A stretch of 64,000 bases of DNA from Ficedula albicollis (taxonomy: Eukaryota; Chordata; Aves; Passeriformes; Muscicapidae): contig NC_021676.1 in NCBI RefSeq assembly GCF_000247815.1, forward strand, positions 7,935,092 to 7,999,091. The letters run 5' to 3'. Each line of letters starts with the position of its first letter. Position 1 is the stretch's first letter. Of the stretch, positions 13,346 to 27,945 are shown one piece after another. The notes beneath the pieces are model-generated. The model made no database searches. It was not told the DNA's origin and saw only the letters and a program-made list of their open reading frames with translations. Both the position numbers and the translations under genes were made by a program.

Positions 13346-13515
13346 GCTAAAGATCATTAAATCAAACAAGCAGATGCCAAGTTCAAAACAAACAAAAGAA
13401 GGCACTTCTTCACACAGGGTATAGTTAAGCTGGTGAGCTTTTTGCTACAGGCCAAAAGTGACTGGACAGTTTCATGGAAGGAAAAAAACCCTAACACTGG
13501 GAAATACTGTTTATA
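13346..13515 (+). mobile_element. old, diverged CR1 fragment
   Basis: TTCAAAACAAACAAAAGAAG followed by CACTTCTTCACACAGGG and AGGCCAAAAGTGACTGG matches, from memory, the conserved 3' region of ancient amniote CR1 copies. It is heavily diverged, and the boundaries are approximate. Confidence 0.55.
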
Positions 13516-14565
13516 AAACTAGCACCTCTGGTTAAGGAATTAGGTGAGCTGCAAATCCCCTCAAGCAAGCCCTGCCCCTGCTCACTCCATTCTCATCCAC
13601 TTCCCAAGCCCCTTGCACTGGCTTCAGTCAGAGATGAGCTACTGTGGTGGATGGGCTTTGTCCTTGCATGATTGACCTGTCGTATACAGGGTTAAAATTT
13701 GGCCAAAGTACTCAGCTGAGATGGGAGGAACTGCCCGCAGTGGTAGGCAGAGCTACTGGTTAACAGGACCAGCAGACACAGTGCCCATGGTACTAGATGA
13801 GTCTGCAGCACAGGAATTTTGCATTGACATAATCTTTAATTTTCCATAATGGGGAAAAAAAATCAGTGAGTTGTCTTTATGAGGGTACTAAGCTGATAGT
13901 GCATATGTATTGTACCAGTCTGGTGAATGGTGAGTCACTATGTTCTTAAGGATTATGATAAATTGACTGGACTGTTCACAAGTTCAAGGGCAACTTTTCT
14001 ACCTTCAACACAAAAGATCCTCATGCTAGCTAACTTTTTATTTCAATACAATACTTGGCTTAAAGAAGGTGATCTTCTGTAGGATAGTTCTGTGCTTCCA
14101 AGATTGCAAGATAAGTGAGATGGAGCTACTGTTTTGTTTCTGATCTCTTTATTACAAACATACTCTATTTACATTTCTATCTCTAAAATAAACCATACAT
14201 CTCTAAATACACACAGATGGAGAACGCATATATGTACTTATAGGTAATTGTATCCAATTCAGTAGTGTAATATCATAGAACATTGTTCTCAAATTATTGT
14301 TCTCATATATTCTTCCCCCTGTTTGCAAATATATTTTGTAATTTTAAATAACTCTTCCCTGCTCGAATTTCCCCCCAAAGCAGGAAACCAGAATTTCAGC
14401 AAAGCTTGCGCTCTTGGAATACCAAAAATAGTTTGCTCACAACAGTGGAAAGGGTGAAGGAAGTGAGAGGCCCTGCCAGTGGGCAAACAAAATGCCAGCC
14501 CCAACAGCACAGTGTCTTTACATAGCTAGTCCTTTTTTTCCCTATTTTTTTTTTTTTTGGTAAAA

Positions 14566-15371
14566 TGCATACAGTATTTATAGAATTAAAAACATTTCTA
14601 TATAAGGGAACAGCAAGAAGCTGGTTCTGGTGGAATTCCTACACTAGTAAAGCACCCCTTCCAAAGAGGCTGATGGCCCTGGGCAGAACTCTGGGCAGGA
14701 TATTTGTGAGGACACGTTGATCTGCCAGCACCAAGAAAAGGGTGGCGAGAAAGACAGAGCAGATAGGTTAAAGAGGAGAGAGGAAAGAGAAAACAAAAAG
14801 AGGTAATTTTAAAAGTATACCAACTGAAAAAAAAGGAAGGGAAGAAAAGAATAAAGGAGAAGGGAAAAAAAAATCAGAACGAAGTAATTATCCCGATAAT
14901 TCTCACATGGAATTGCTGTGCTAAAGGAAGAGAACTCCTTGCCTTTCCTACCACATCTTCAATATTTTTTGGTGCCTGGTTTCTGCTGCTCTCAAGAAGA
15001 TGGTCTCTTCACCTCAACCTCCAACTAAGCTGGTCCACATGTGCAGCAAAGCAGCGATGATCTGATGGAGGCAACTGGGAAGGGAAAAAGAGGAGGATGA
15101 AGTGCTAGGGAGCACTAGGTGTGAGAAGGAGACCGCTTCCAGCACCGAAACAGAGACAGACAGACAGACAGAAAGACACACACACATGTGTGCACAAACA
15201 TGTGAATGCAGACACACACACATCTTCAGTCCCTGTCCCCAGAGCTTCAGCCATCCTTCCTGAGAGGCCAGGGCCATCAGCTTGCTTTGTGCTGCTCTGC
15301 CACTTGCCTCAGCCTTGTTGCCCTCCTCACTGACTGCAGCCACAGTGCCTGCCTGTTGGGCCCTGACAGCG
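14566..15371. repeat. 806-bp tandem duplication, copy 1
   Basis: Copy 1 begins TGCATACAGTATTTATAG and ends GGGCCCTGACAGCG. Copy 2 follows immediately with an offset of 806 bp. At least two substitutions are visible (for example GCTGTGCTAAAG versus GCTGTACTAAAG). It contains a CACACA-rich stretch. On the minus strand it looks like untranslated or non-coding sequence. Confidence 0.95.
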
Positions 15372-16177
15372 TGCATACAGTATTTATAGAATTAAAAACA
15401 TTTCTATATAAGGGAACAGCAAGAAGCTGGTTCTGGTGGAATTCCTACACTAGTAAAGCACCCCTTCCAAAGAGGCTGATGGCCCTGGGCAGAACTCTGG
15501 GCAGGATATTTGTGAGGACACGTTGATCTGCCAGCACCAAGAAAAGGGTGGCGAGAAAGACAGAGCAGATAGGTTAAAGAGGAGAGAGGAAAGAGAAAAC
15601 AAAAAGAGGTAATTTTAAAAGTATACCAACTGAAAAAAAAGGAAGGGAAGAAAAGAATAAAGGAGAAGGGAAAAAAAAATCAGAACGAAGTAATTATCCC
15701 GATAATTCTCACATGGAATTGCTGTACTAAAGGAAGAGAACTCCTTGCCTTTCCTACCACATCTTCAATATTTTTTGGTGCCTGGTTTCTGCTGCTCTCA
15801 AGAAGATGGTCTCTTCACCTCAACCTCCAACTAAGCTGGTCCACATGTGCAGCAAAGCAGCGATGATCTGATGGAGGCAACTGGGAAGGGAAAAAGAGGA
15901 GGATGAAGTGCTAGGGAGCACTAGGTGTGAGAAGGAGACCGCTTCCAGCACCGAAACAGAGACAGACAGACAGACAGAAAGACACACACACATGTGTGCA
16001 CAAACATGTGAATGCAGACACACACACATCTTCAGTCCCTGTCCCCAGAGCTTCAGCCATCCTTCCTGAGAGGCCAGGGCCATCAGCTTGCTTTGTGCTG
16101 CTCTGCCACTTGCCTCAGCCTTGTTGCCCTCCTCACTGGCTGCAGCCACAGTGCCTGCCTGTTGGGCCCTGACAGCG
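15372..16177. repeat. 806-bp tandem duplication, copy 2
   Basis: This is the second copy of 14566-15371, differing at about 0.25% of sites, a level consistent with either allelic difference or a very recent duplication. To its right the sequence changes to unique DNA (GCTTGGCTCCTGGG). Confidence 0.95.
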
Positions 16178-19100
16178 CGCTTGGCTCCTGGGAAGAGGCA
16201 TTCACACACCATGGCAGCTCGAGAGAAAAGTTGAAAAGGAATCAAAGCCACCTCTATTGAAATAAACATCTGCTCTGCATCCAGTATCGTGGCAACAGGG
16301 CTCACAAAATGCATGGGCAGCCCTCCAAGGGCTCCTGGCACATCACAGCTATCAGTACCTGCTGTAAACAGGCGGATGGAGCGGTCACGGCACAGTGGGG
16401 AGCACAGACGGGACACTCAGAAAAGAAAACTTTGGTCAAAGCTAGAAATAACTTCATGGTTCCCTTGGAGGAACTTGCTCAGAAATGCACTGCCCCTGCA
16501 GTGATGCTGGCAGCTAGGATGAAACGGTAGCACCACAGTCCCTTCCATGTGGCTGAGATGTGTGCTCATCACCCCAGTTTCTTCCCAGCTGCCCCAATGC
16601 AGCCAGATGAAGAAAGCAGTGGGATGTGGCTGTGGAAAAACATTTGTCCCTGGAAACCTTACAGGGAGATGTGTGTTTGATGGCTCTCAGTTTACATTCG
16701 GTTTCCTGAGGAGTGGTCAGAATAGGCAGAGGCAAATGCCTCTCCTCTATAGGAGAGCCTCTACCTATGAGTTCTGCCTGGACAAGCTGGGGCATTAAAT
16801 GCAATCCTCTCTTTTTCACTTTCCATTCCCATATCCCTGCAGAGGCACTGTGACACAATATTGAGCTGAGTCCAAACAAGGCAGTGATAGTCACAGCCAG
16901 TTCATCCAAGTGCTGAATTTGTCGTGTATATCCTTTGCTTTTAGTGTCTTAGCAGGGGAAAGACCACAGGTTGGGTCATGAAGACTCACCTAAGCATCCA
17001 GTTGGAACTTAGTAATGATGGCAATAAGTCTTTTTAATGAGTGAATTGTGTGTGGTTGAGCCAGGAATCAATGTGAAGAGACAGTCTGATAATACCACTT
17101 TACTGAGCTTCTTAGAGCAGAAATGCAGGAACCTGATACTTTCCTGAGAGAGGGAACAGAGGTATCTTTGTCTCCAGTCCAATTTGCCCAAATTCCCCTC
17201 AGAGCACTAAGTGACAAACATGGCCTTCACTGAGAGCTTCAAAAGGAAATTGCTGTTTGCATAAAAGACATACTCAGTTGAGTTAGTTGTTAAAAGGGAG
17301 CTTGAACAAGAGGAGAGAATGGAGCAAATCTCTTGGAAAAATGTCCAAAAGCCACCGGATTGTGGGAAATGAGACTCAACATCTGTGTCCCAGTTGGGCT
17401 GTCACTCACAAACAGCGAACACACAGCTTTGTGTGAACTGCTAGATGTCACAGATGGTGGCTCTTGGGTGAAAAAAAATCAGGAGATGCTCAAGACTTCA
17501 GCAAGGACAGTAAGGAGAAGGGGGGCAATCTGAGGCTGAGATGACGAGCTTTGTCAGTTTTACAGCAAGACAGGGTAAAAGGATGGCAGAGAGGAAAAGG
17601 AAACACAGGGCTAGCAGAAAATCCTGCTAGGTTTTCATCTCTGTTTGAATATGTAAATAGGATGATCTGAAAATATTCCTGGCTTCACAATTCTCATTTC
17701 CAGGAAATGAACCCTCAAGCACTGCTGCAAACCAACCCAGCTGCCATCACAGCAGTGACTACCCAGGGGGCAAATGGGGTGATGATAAAGTGGCAGTTCT
17801 TAGTCCCAAACCTGCAATCAGACTGGTATAGGCAGGGCCTGGCAGGTGAAATAAAACTCTGAGCAAGGGCCAGGGTTTCTCTGGGTGAATGGATGAGATC
17901 AAGGCACCAGCATGGTGAGTGTGTGGATCTAAGTGTAGTATGTTCAATGACAGAGGCTGCAGCAAGGAAGGGAAATTTCCACAGCAGAGCCACTTTTCTG
18001 CCAGCTAAGAGCAACCAAAGAGCAGATGACTCATGAGTACACATCTCCCCTGGCTGCTTTTGGAACTCTCCTCTATCTGGTCCAACTGCTATGTACACAT
18101 ATCCCTTGTGCTGATGAGGAAGTCAGATGTAAACATGTGGATCAAGGCCAGCAAGGCTACTGGTGAGACTGTAAATGCCATGATGGTGACAGCGTGACCT
18201 GTGTGCTAGAAGGCTGCATCTATAAAACAGGCAATGGGTGGTTAATCCTTCAGGTGTGCTAGTGCTTGGCCACCTTTGCATCCAGGAAAGTGGGTGTGTT
18301 TTTCATAGAAACATAAATAATCGTGAGACCTAGTTAAGTACCACCCTCTACTACCAGACGTTGAACAGCAGACTCAGCCCAGGAAACTGCCACGACAAAG
18401 GTTAAAATAGGGGGAGGATATGAGTGAGAAAGGGATGAAGGGAAGAGGAAGCTTCAGACCCTATTACCTTTCACTGCTAACGAGCTGCTGAATGTTTGGG
18501 CCATTGGTTCCCCCTTGCTCAATGTGTGAATGAGGAACGATAGCAAAATAACCTACCAGAAAGCAGGGATCCATCCCCAGGAAATGTGTCAAGAGTGCTC
18601 CCCAGAGCCTGATCTTCCTGCTGTGTTTGAAAAGCCTGCCACAGGGCAAAACGTTTACTAGACTGACTGAGATACTGATGGGAGGCAGGGGATAAATGGG
18701 AGAAAAGGGAAACAAAGAAGTCAGTGCAGCAGGGGAGAGATGACCTTTCATAAGAGGGAAGTGAGGAAAGCTTGTTTATGAGCTGCTGTCAGGAAGTCCT
18801 GTGACTAACCTTATTTCACACACCGATTTGTGGACAGAAGTTGTATTTGCAGGAGGCAGGGCAAAATGCATAACCAAACTGTGAAAAGGTGGGCTCACCC
18901 TTCCTTTGGAAGGTTACAGAGCTATGAAAGCTCTCCTGCTGTTAGAGCATCCCAGCCACCAGAGAAAGGCTTTGCCTTTGCAGCAGAGAGTGTTGCCTGG
19001 GGGCCTGGGAGCAGATTTTGTAACCTTAGGGAGGAAAACACCACAGCACAGCTGTGTATTCTTGCAAAAAGAGTTGCTCTTTTTGCAATTCAGAGAGAGC

Positions 19101-19801
19101 AATTTTGACATGCTATAGTTTTGCACTATCCTCCTGGATTGCTCCTGTGCAGCACAACAGGGCATCTCTCCCCTTTCCATTCCCTCTGTCCTGCACCTGT
19201 CCTCTCCTCTTTGCACTCAAAGAAAAGCATTACTTTGTGTTTCTACAGCTTCAGTGATAAGTTATGGAGCATATGTGAAAAGCAGAGAATGCATATGAGT
19301 GTTCTCCCAAAGAACTTTCCACTTTCAATCCATACTGTGACGTGGACAGAAGACCAGAAGTGATCTGGAAGTTCGTGCAAGTCAAACAGGATGGACATGA
19401 AGCATAGTGTCACCATAAAATAAATGTCTGTGCTCATGGCAGGGAAAGTTAAGGAGGATGCTGACAGATTTTCGAAAACATCATGAGGAGAAGGAAGGCT
19501 CAAGGACAACAGCGCCAATGCAGAAAGCTTGTAACAAAATAATGCTTGACTTGGTTAAACATCAACTCACAGATAAGAGGTGTAAGCCAGCCTCCTGAAA
19601 GGGATTGCACAAGCCAAAAGGATGGACTGTTTGGTTAGGCCATATAGGCACGTGTAGCAGAAGGAAACAAACAAGTGAAGTGACTTTTCACAAACAGGAT
19701 AAATAAGAGGGAAAATGCTGCAGCGCCAGGAGGTACTAGCCTGGGCAGGAGGGTCCTGTGAGTGGAACGAGGTGCAAGTGGTGTCTCAGCTGTGTCACTG
19801 C
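16178..19801. other. no gene recognised
   Basis: Only short ORFs with no convincing exon structure. A minus-strand open frame spans 15820-16416 but ends inside the duplicated, CA-rich segment and has no recognised homology. A perfect hairpin at 19062-19088 is listed separately. Confidence 0.45.
19062..19088. other. perfect 12-bp inverted repeat, 3-nt loop
   Basis: TTGCAAAAAGAG, loop TTG, then CTCTTTTTGCAA. The arms are perfectly complementary. Transcription would give a tight hairpin, but there is no adjacent gene, and a bird genome does not use such hairpins as terminators. Confidence 0.7.
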
Positions 19802-19895
19802 TGTGTGCCCATGCTGCCTGCCCCTCTGACAAGGGGGTGCTGTCTGACTGTGTGCCCATGTTGCCTGCCCCTCTGACAAGGGGGTGCTGTCTGGC
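19802..19895. repeat. 47-bp tandem duplication
   Basis: Two copies of a 47-bp unit starting TGTGTGCCCATG and containing CCTCTGACAAGGGGGTGC, with one or two differences. Confidence 0.85.
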
Positions 19896-22800
19896 AGGGT
19901 GAGCCAGCATCCTCAAATATCCCCCCTGCCCCACATCCAGCCACCAAGGAGAGAAAACCCTGCAAAATGCTCTTCCTCATCTGCCAGCTCCTGAGGCAAG
20001 ATGGACAACCAATCTGCAGGTGTAAGGTCAAAAGGGCAAGTAACACACCCAGACTGGCCCAGTGTGGTGCCAGTCTGCAGAGGTTTGTGCTCCAGCTGAT
20101 TCCCAGAGCCCATGAGCTGCTCAGAGGCAGCACCAAGCCCTGAAAAACAGGCCCAGCTACCAGATATTGGCCTTATGCCCCTATGGATTAGGTAGGTCCC
20201 ACCTGACCAGTTTATCATCCTACATGCCTTCTCTGCCATGTCTTCCAGTGATGCAGTTTGATGATTTATGGTTGCTTGGAGGGATGCATTGTTGGCTGGC
20301 TTGTCCCAGCTCAATGAGCAGATTTTGAACTTCCTGCTGTTGGCAAGTCATACTGCCACAGGGATGGACACCCACCATGGCTATGCTTTGAGCTGTAGTG
20401 CTTTTCTTCCACTTCTCCCTGGTGTGATGGGCAAAGGCAGTGGGAACCTGCTTTACTCTGATGTATGGCTGTAGAGGGAGCAGGGACACAGCCAGCAGCA
20501 GGGGATTGCCCCTGGCAGAGAGGCACACCATGACACTGTACTGCAGGAGCTGTGGGTTTGCAGAGCACTGGGCTCCCTCATGCCGAGTCCCAGTGGCTCC
20601 TGTGCCCGTATCCCTCCCACCCCTTCTGCTCCTGGCACAGGCTGTGTCACCAGGACCTCATCACATCCAGGTTACATGGAGCTCCTGCAGCCTTGTTTGT
20701 ATGGTTGCCCTCACCTCCTGGCTAATTATAGCTGAGGTAGATTGAAGCCTCTCCTGGTGCCTCCCCATCTGGCACAGCATGTTTTGGTGAGCAGGTAAGG
20801 CCCTGGCAGTGCATCCTGCTTCCCACCCACCTCCCTGTTCCCACCATGGCTCTGCACAGCCCTGACCATTCTGTGCTGTCACATTGCAGCAGGGTCTGTG
20901 CAGAGCCTCACCTGCAGCTGCAGTGCTTCCCCTGGATTTCCCCATCACTCTGCACAGGGGTTTCTGCAGGTGGTTTCTGTAGGTGCTTTGCTGTGCTTTG
21001 TGTGTAAGTGGATCCAATTTAACCCATACACTTTTGCTTTCAGGCCTAGCAACTTACCTCCCTCCACCTGGCCATGCTGGTACTCCTGCAGCATGCAAGT
21101 ACCTGAACTTTGGAGCAATTTATTCCAGCCTATCGCTGCTGTGATTCTACATCAAAATGAAGCACCAGTGCTCTCACACACATATGCAAATATTCATGTG
21201 CATGGCCTTCAGACCCTTCTTTACATTGCCATGATAAACACCCTGATGTATCCTACAGCACAGCCTTTTGGTTTTGTCCCAGTTATTCCCCAGCCTGGAA
21301 TTTTTCCCCCAGGAGGGACCTGAAGAGCAGGCCACAGCACAGAAAGACCCCATGTGGTTTCTCTGGGGTCCAAAGTAGGTGACCTTTTCCCCTGGACTGG
21401 TTTTTGAGAGCTGCCTCCATAGGTGTCTGGTGCAGACCTGGATGCACATCTCCCTGCCAGGGACAGAGGTGATGCCCAGCTTGCCCTTGGCTCAGTGCAA
21501 GCCCCTGGCACATGCCAGTGGGGAGGGCTACAACTTCCTTCCCTGCACAGATCCCTGAAACTCCCTGGGTGTTTAGGAGTGGGGGCCCTTGTGAGGAGCT
21601 CTATTCAACCTGCTCCTATTTTCTTACCCCAGTAAGATGGCAGGGATGAAGAGGTGGGTTGTCCCAGTTGCTGCCAAGGCAAGAGCTCAGCACCTCCCAC
21701 CTGTCTCCAAGTTTATAGTGTGTCTCCAACGTGGTAAGGGAAAATACAGCCTGGCAGCATGCCCATCCAGCAATCTGCAGGGTGGAGGAGGATGAGGATC
21801 AGAGTCAAACTTACTGGGTCAGGTAAGGTGAAGATGGGAGCCTCACCCTCTGGGTCAGCCCCCATCCAGGAAGCCTCTGCCATGGACACCTGCCCTTCTC
21901 ACTACAAAAGCCACTCTGAGGAATGGTGCCACGTCCCTGCTAAGGTCCCATTCCCTGGAAATCCACTCTACATTGTCCCTCCACATCGCCCAAAATTCTC
22001 CACTTTCCTCCACTTTGGAGGATAAAGGAAAAGAGGGAAGGCAAGCAACAACTGATGCACTTTCCCAGCAATAACTCTCACCCCAGTTAGTGGGGAGGGG
22101 CAGCAAAACTGTGACCAGATCACTGAGAGGCAGTGAGCACCTGGTGAAGCAAGGCCTCTCCCTGGTTATTTGGTAGATTTGTATCACATAACACCTGCCA
22201 GCACCGCCTTTGAAGCCAATCTGTTTGTATGAAACAAAAATGAGAGAAAATAACCAAGTCAACCAAGGTGTTTGAGCACAAAAAGGAAGCTCCAGTCAAT
22301 TAGCTTCCCTCTGATGCCTGAAGTGGATGGGGATTTGGGGGTGGAGGAGCGATAAAACAGTAGATTAGCTGACTTTCACATATTTGCCAGTCTGGCCGGT
22401 TCCACAGGATTTCTGGCTGCTGACATCACATTGCTCCTCCAGGGACCAGCCAACCTATAGTAGCTTTCAGGAAATGCCAAAGAGCTGGTCATTAGTGGTT
22501 TACTAATAGAATGTCACCCTTCCTCCTCATCTCAGGCTTTCCAGCAGGGCCTGGGCACTCCACTCTGCCCTCTGCCCCGAGGGACTTTTCCTGTGCTTTA
22601 CTACTTCAGGCTATCCTGGCAGAGCAACCCCAAGTCCTTCCCTATTTATTTGTCCCATTGCACATTGATTTGTTCCTCTTGATCTGGCAAGAGCATAAGG
22701 CATGTTTGTATCATGTTGACAAATGTTCCTCCAGGCACCAGCCCTGGTTGTCCACAGTCCCATGGGAAGGCAGTGGTGCAGAGGTTACCTGCTGACCATA

Positions 22801-23527
22801 GAGATGTGTAGCAGCAGAGGTGGCTTCAACTGTGCCACCTGCTGCATGATCACAGCACCCATCTTCCCTACAGCAGAGTGTGGCACATTGTCAAATGTCC
22901 CAGAGTGGCTGGTCACAGGTCACAGGCTGCTTGGTCCTCCTTCCTAGAAAACACAGGGTCAGTTAAAGCAAAACCATCAGATTTTGTGGAAGTATCAGAG
23001 ACTAGCTGTTCCCAGGGAGTAGGGGTCAAAGGTGACTGCAAGTGCCCTCTCTGCAAAAGGGAACATGAGATTTGTTGCTGACACTGGGTAACTATTGGGC
23101 AATACAGCCATGGGCAGCCCTCACCCTTGAATTTGCTTTAAAGAAGAAATAAAATTAAATTTCAGGATATGGATGTGTAGGCAGCTCCTGGTAGGTTCAC
23201 ATCACTAGAGCCCCAGCTGCTCCCTTCCCACCCTTGGGCTACATTTCACACCTTGACCAAAGCTCCTTCTGGTCCCTCTGGGTGCTTCTCGGTGTTTGGG
23301 TCAAGGATTGTGCGTCCACAGTGGAGAAGTAGGAAGAGCAGGAGGACTCTCACACAACAGCAGGAGGTTGGTTGGAGGTTCAGGGGCATTCTCAGATGGA
23401 AGGTCCCTGTGCTCTGAGAAGTTCTTGTAGCTGTTAATCCCCGGGCAGACATCCACCAGGTTATTCAAACAGCAGAGGGAGGTACTCCTGCTAAGCCAGG
23501 CCTGAGCATTGGCCCGAGTGACCCTGG
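19896..23527. other. no gene or mobile element recognised
   Basis: Unique-looking DNA of moderate GC. The ORFs are 60-140 codons long, overlapping on both strands, and without domain-like content or paired splice sites that I could defend. Confidence 0.45.
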
Positions 23528-24088
23528 AATATGCCTGCACTCCTCGGAGCACACCTGATACCCCCGAGCAGCCTGACACGCCCATGTGCACACCTGCATC
23601 CCCGAGCAGCCTGACACGACCATGTGCACACCTGATACCCCCAAGCAGCCTCGCACACCCATGAGCACACCTGCATCCCCCGAGCAGCCTTGCACTCCCG
23701 TGGGCACACCTGATACCCCCGAGCAGCCTCGCACACCCATGAGCACACCTGCATCCCCCGAGCAGCCTTGCACTCCCGTGGGCACACCTGATACCCCCGA
23801 GCAGCCTCGCACACCCATGAGCACACCTGCATCCCCCGAGCAGCCTTGCACTCCCGTGGGCACACCTGATACCCCCGAGCAGCCTCGCACACCCATGAGC
23901 ACACCTGCATCCCCCGAGCAGCCTTGCACTCCCGTGGGCACACCTGATACCCCCGAGCAGCCTCGCACACCCATGAGCACACCTGCATCCCCCGAGCAGC
24001 CTTGCACTCCCGTGGGCACATACCCCCGAGCAGCCTTGCACACCCATGAGCACACCTGCATCCCCCGAGCAGCCTTGCACCCCTGCAC
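23528..24088. repeat. 78-bp minisatellite made of two 39-bp half units
   Basis: TGGGCACACCTGATACCC recurs at 23701, 23779, 23857, 23935 and 24013, exactly 78 bp apart. Each unit is two related 39-bp halves (GAGCAGCCTCGCACACCC and GAGCAGCCTTGCACTCCC types). Because 78 and 39 are multiples of 3, both strands stay open and give false ORFs. Copies are nearly identical in the middle and degenerate at the left. Confidence 0.93.
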
Positions 24089-24330
24089 ACCCAGCCCTGC
24101 CTGCGCGGCTGTCGGTGGGGCCGCAGGGTGCCCGGCTCTGAATGGGGTGGGGGGCTAAGTGTGCACTTGGGTGGCCAGGACACGTGCAGGGGTGGCCAGG
24201 CGGGCACGAGGGGGTCCTGGATGAGCGCAGGGGATGCACAGCGCAGCCTGCGCTGGAGGGGATGGGCTGGGAAGGAATGAACGCCCCGGGCAGAAGCTGT
24301 TTGCGGGAGCCTCCTGCCACCCAGTGTCGG

Positions 24331-24331
<1 letters not shown>

Positions 24332-24374
<43 letters not shown>
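24332..24374 (+). repeat. 43-bp poly-G run between overlapping flanks
   Basis: The sequence GCGGGAGCCTCCTGCCACCC lies just left of the run and, one base shorter, just right of it. The G run therefore separates two ends that overlap by about 29 bp. This pattern suggests an unmerged overlap rather than a natural tract. Confidence 0.9.
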
Positions 24375-25041
24375 CGGGAGCCTCCTGCCACCCAGGGTCG
24401 GCTCCCGCCAGCGCTGCTCGCCGGGGCTCCCCCCGCCCGGGGCCAGCGGGGGCTCTGCAGCCAAACAGCTTTCGAAACCTCAGTTCAACAAAAGCAAAAC
24501 CCAAATCAACACTCCCACCCCTTAGAAAAACGCCAGAAAATCAAACAAGCCCCCAAGACACGCACTTCTTCCAAAACCCCTCAAAAACCGAACAAAAACC
24601 CCACGGCCATAGAAGCATCCCGAAGGCGTGCAGGACACAAGGTCCCCGCGGATGACACCGGCTCTGTCCCCCCACGCTGGCCGTGCGGTCTGCTCTCGGG
24701 GCTGGTGACAGTGTCACCCCCAGGCCTGTCCGGTCGCACTCAGATCATTGGTCACCTTCGCACCCAAACGTGTATTTCCCCTTGTGCAAAGCTGGTTTGA
24801 TGGAGCTGCAGAGGACGGGGCGAGCGCTTCCCTCCGCTCCAGAGTAGCTTCTGGACCTCCCGGCCACTTTCGGCTGACTTGGTGAAGTCCCAGCAGCGAT
24901 CCCGCCCGGTACCTTCTCCTTCCCGGGGTCCGGGCCGGCCCCCCACTGCCCCGGGCCGGGCTTCCCGTCTGGAGCGGGCACGGAGCGGCGGAGCTCGGCT
25001 GGGGAACCGCGGAGGGGGCGACGGCAGCGGCCGGGGCCGGG

Positions 25042-25888
<847 letters not shown>

Positions 25889-26118
25889 ACCGCCGGTACC
25901 GGGAGAGCCGGGCGGGGACGGGAGCGCGGGGTCGCCCCGAGCCGGGGGAAGCGGCTCCTCCGGGAAGAACGGGACAGGGGCGGCCGGCGGAGGGCGAGGG
26001 AGACCGGGAACGGGAGAGGGACCGGGACCGGGAACGGGACGAGGAGCCCGGGAGGGGAGGAGGGCGAGCAGAAGAGGTAACGGGTGGTGGAGTCACTGCT
26101 GCTGCCGCCGCAGCGCCG

Positions 26119-26228
26119 GGACCGTTTGTCCCTTTGTCCCTTTGTCCCTCTGTGTGAGGTTATGAAGGAGGAGGACCGTTTGTCCCTTTCTCCCTTTGTC
26201 CCTCTGTGTGAGGTTATGAAGGAGGAGG
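26119..26228. repeat. 55-bp tandem duplication ending in an LTR-terminus-like motif
   Basis: Two copies of GACCGTTTGTCCCTTT...CTGTGTGAGGTTATGAAGG. Each ends with TGTGAGGTTATGA, which is also the terminus of the LTR starting at 26295. They may be remnants of an LTR end. Confidence 0.8.
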
Positions 26229-26278
26229 CTTGACAGTAATTTAAAGTTTTTGGTAAAGTATGTAAAGTAAGGTGCTAA

Positions 26279-26294
26279 ACACGGGGCACCAAAT
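26279..26294 (-). promoter_or_regulatory. primer-binding-site-like sequence
   Basis: Read on the minus strand, the LTR terminus CATAACCTCACA is followed by ATTTGGTGCCCCGTGT. A TGG-initiated, CCC-containing motif right after an LTR 3' CA is the usual place of a retroviral primer-binding site. I do not assign the tRNA. Confidence 0.5.
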
Positions 26295-27440
<1,146 letters not shown>

Positions 27441-27841
27441 GCAGCAGGTTTGTTGCAGATCCCAGACAGCTTGGCTCCTGAAACAGGCGCGGGTCTGCAC
27501 AAGCTTGGGTTTTGAGCAGGTTCAAGGATGGCTACGCGGCAGGCGGCTCGGGGGGGCTGTACCTGCCTGGTGACTTCGGCCAGGGGGAAAGGAAGAGGGC
27601 AAAGTGCGGCCGGGAGTTCGGGATAAAAGGAGGCTGCGTCCTCCGAAACCTGGAGAGAGAAAACCCCGCGGGCCCGTGGCCCAGGGAACGAACTCCCTTT
27701 ATTCGAATAAAGTTGCAGCACTCCTCTGTCTCCTTTCCGGACACAAACCTTTGGCGTTGGCGGGTTAGTTTTGCTGACATCCCCTTTTCTGTGGGTCCGT
27801 TTGTTTGTTTGCCCCGCTCCGCTCCCGGCTCGGGGGTCACA
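27441..27841 (+). mobile_element. probable second LTR, plus strand, boundaries approximate
   Basis: The sequence has a promoter-like GGGATAAAAGGAGG near 27623, then CCCTTTATTCGAATAAAGTT with an AATAAA polyadenylation signal near 27707, then a T/C-rich CTCCTCTGTCTCC and GTTTTGCTGACA. This TATA, R, AATAAA, U5 order with about 85 bp spacing is typical of a retroviral LTR. No flanking repeats were verified. Confidence 0.45.
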
Positions 27842-27945
27842 GGGTGAGGAGGCACTGACGGGCTCCCCAGGGAAGCGGTGGAAACTCCATCCCTGGGATG
27901 GATCAAGGGCAGGCTGGATGTGGCTTTGAGCACTCTGGTCTAGTG
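27842..27945 (+). mobile_element. CR1 fragment, 5' part of an interrupted copy
   Basis: GGTGAGGAGGCACTGACGGG, CATCCCTGGGATGGATCAAG and GGCTGGATGTGGCTTTGAGC, ending CTGGTCTAGTGGA, follow the CR1 3' region in plus orientation. The expected continuation (AGGTGTCC...) is found at 28620 instead. Confidence 0.8.

Noticed and set aside
15820..16416. 198-codon minus-strand ORF
   Set aside because: It crosses the 806-bp duplication and a CA-rich tract (Cys/Val/Ser repeats), has no recognised domain, and a truncated twin exists in copy 1.
23580..24090. CRISPR-like array
   Set aside because: Repeats are contiguous 39/78-bp units with no unique spacers, and the host is a bird.
23301..24464. 387-codon minus-strand ORF
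   Set aside because: Most of it is the 78-bp minisatellite, and it is joined to a poly-G run.
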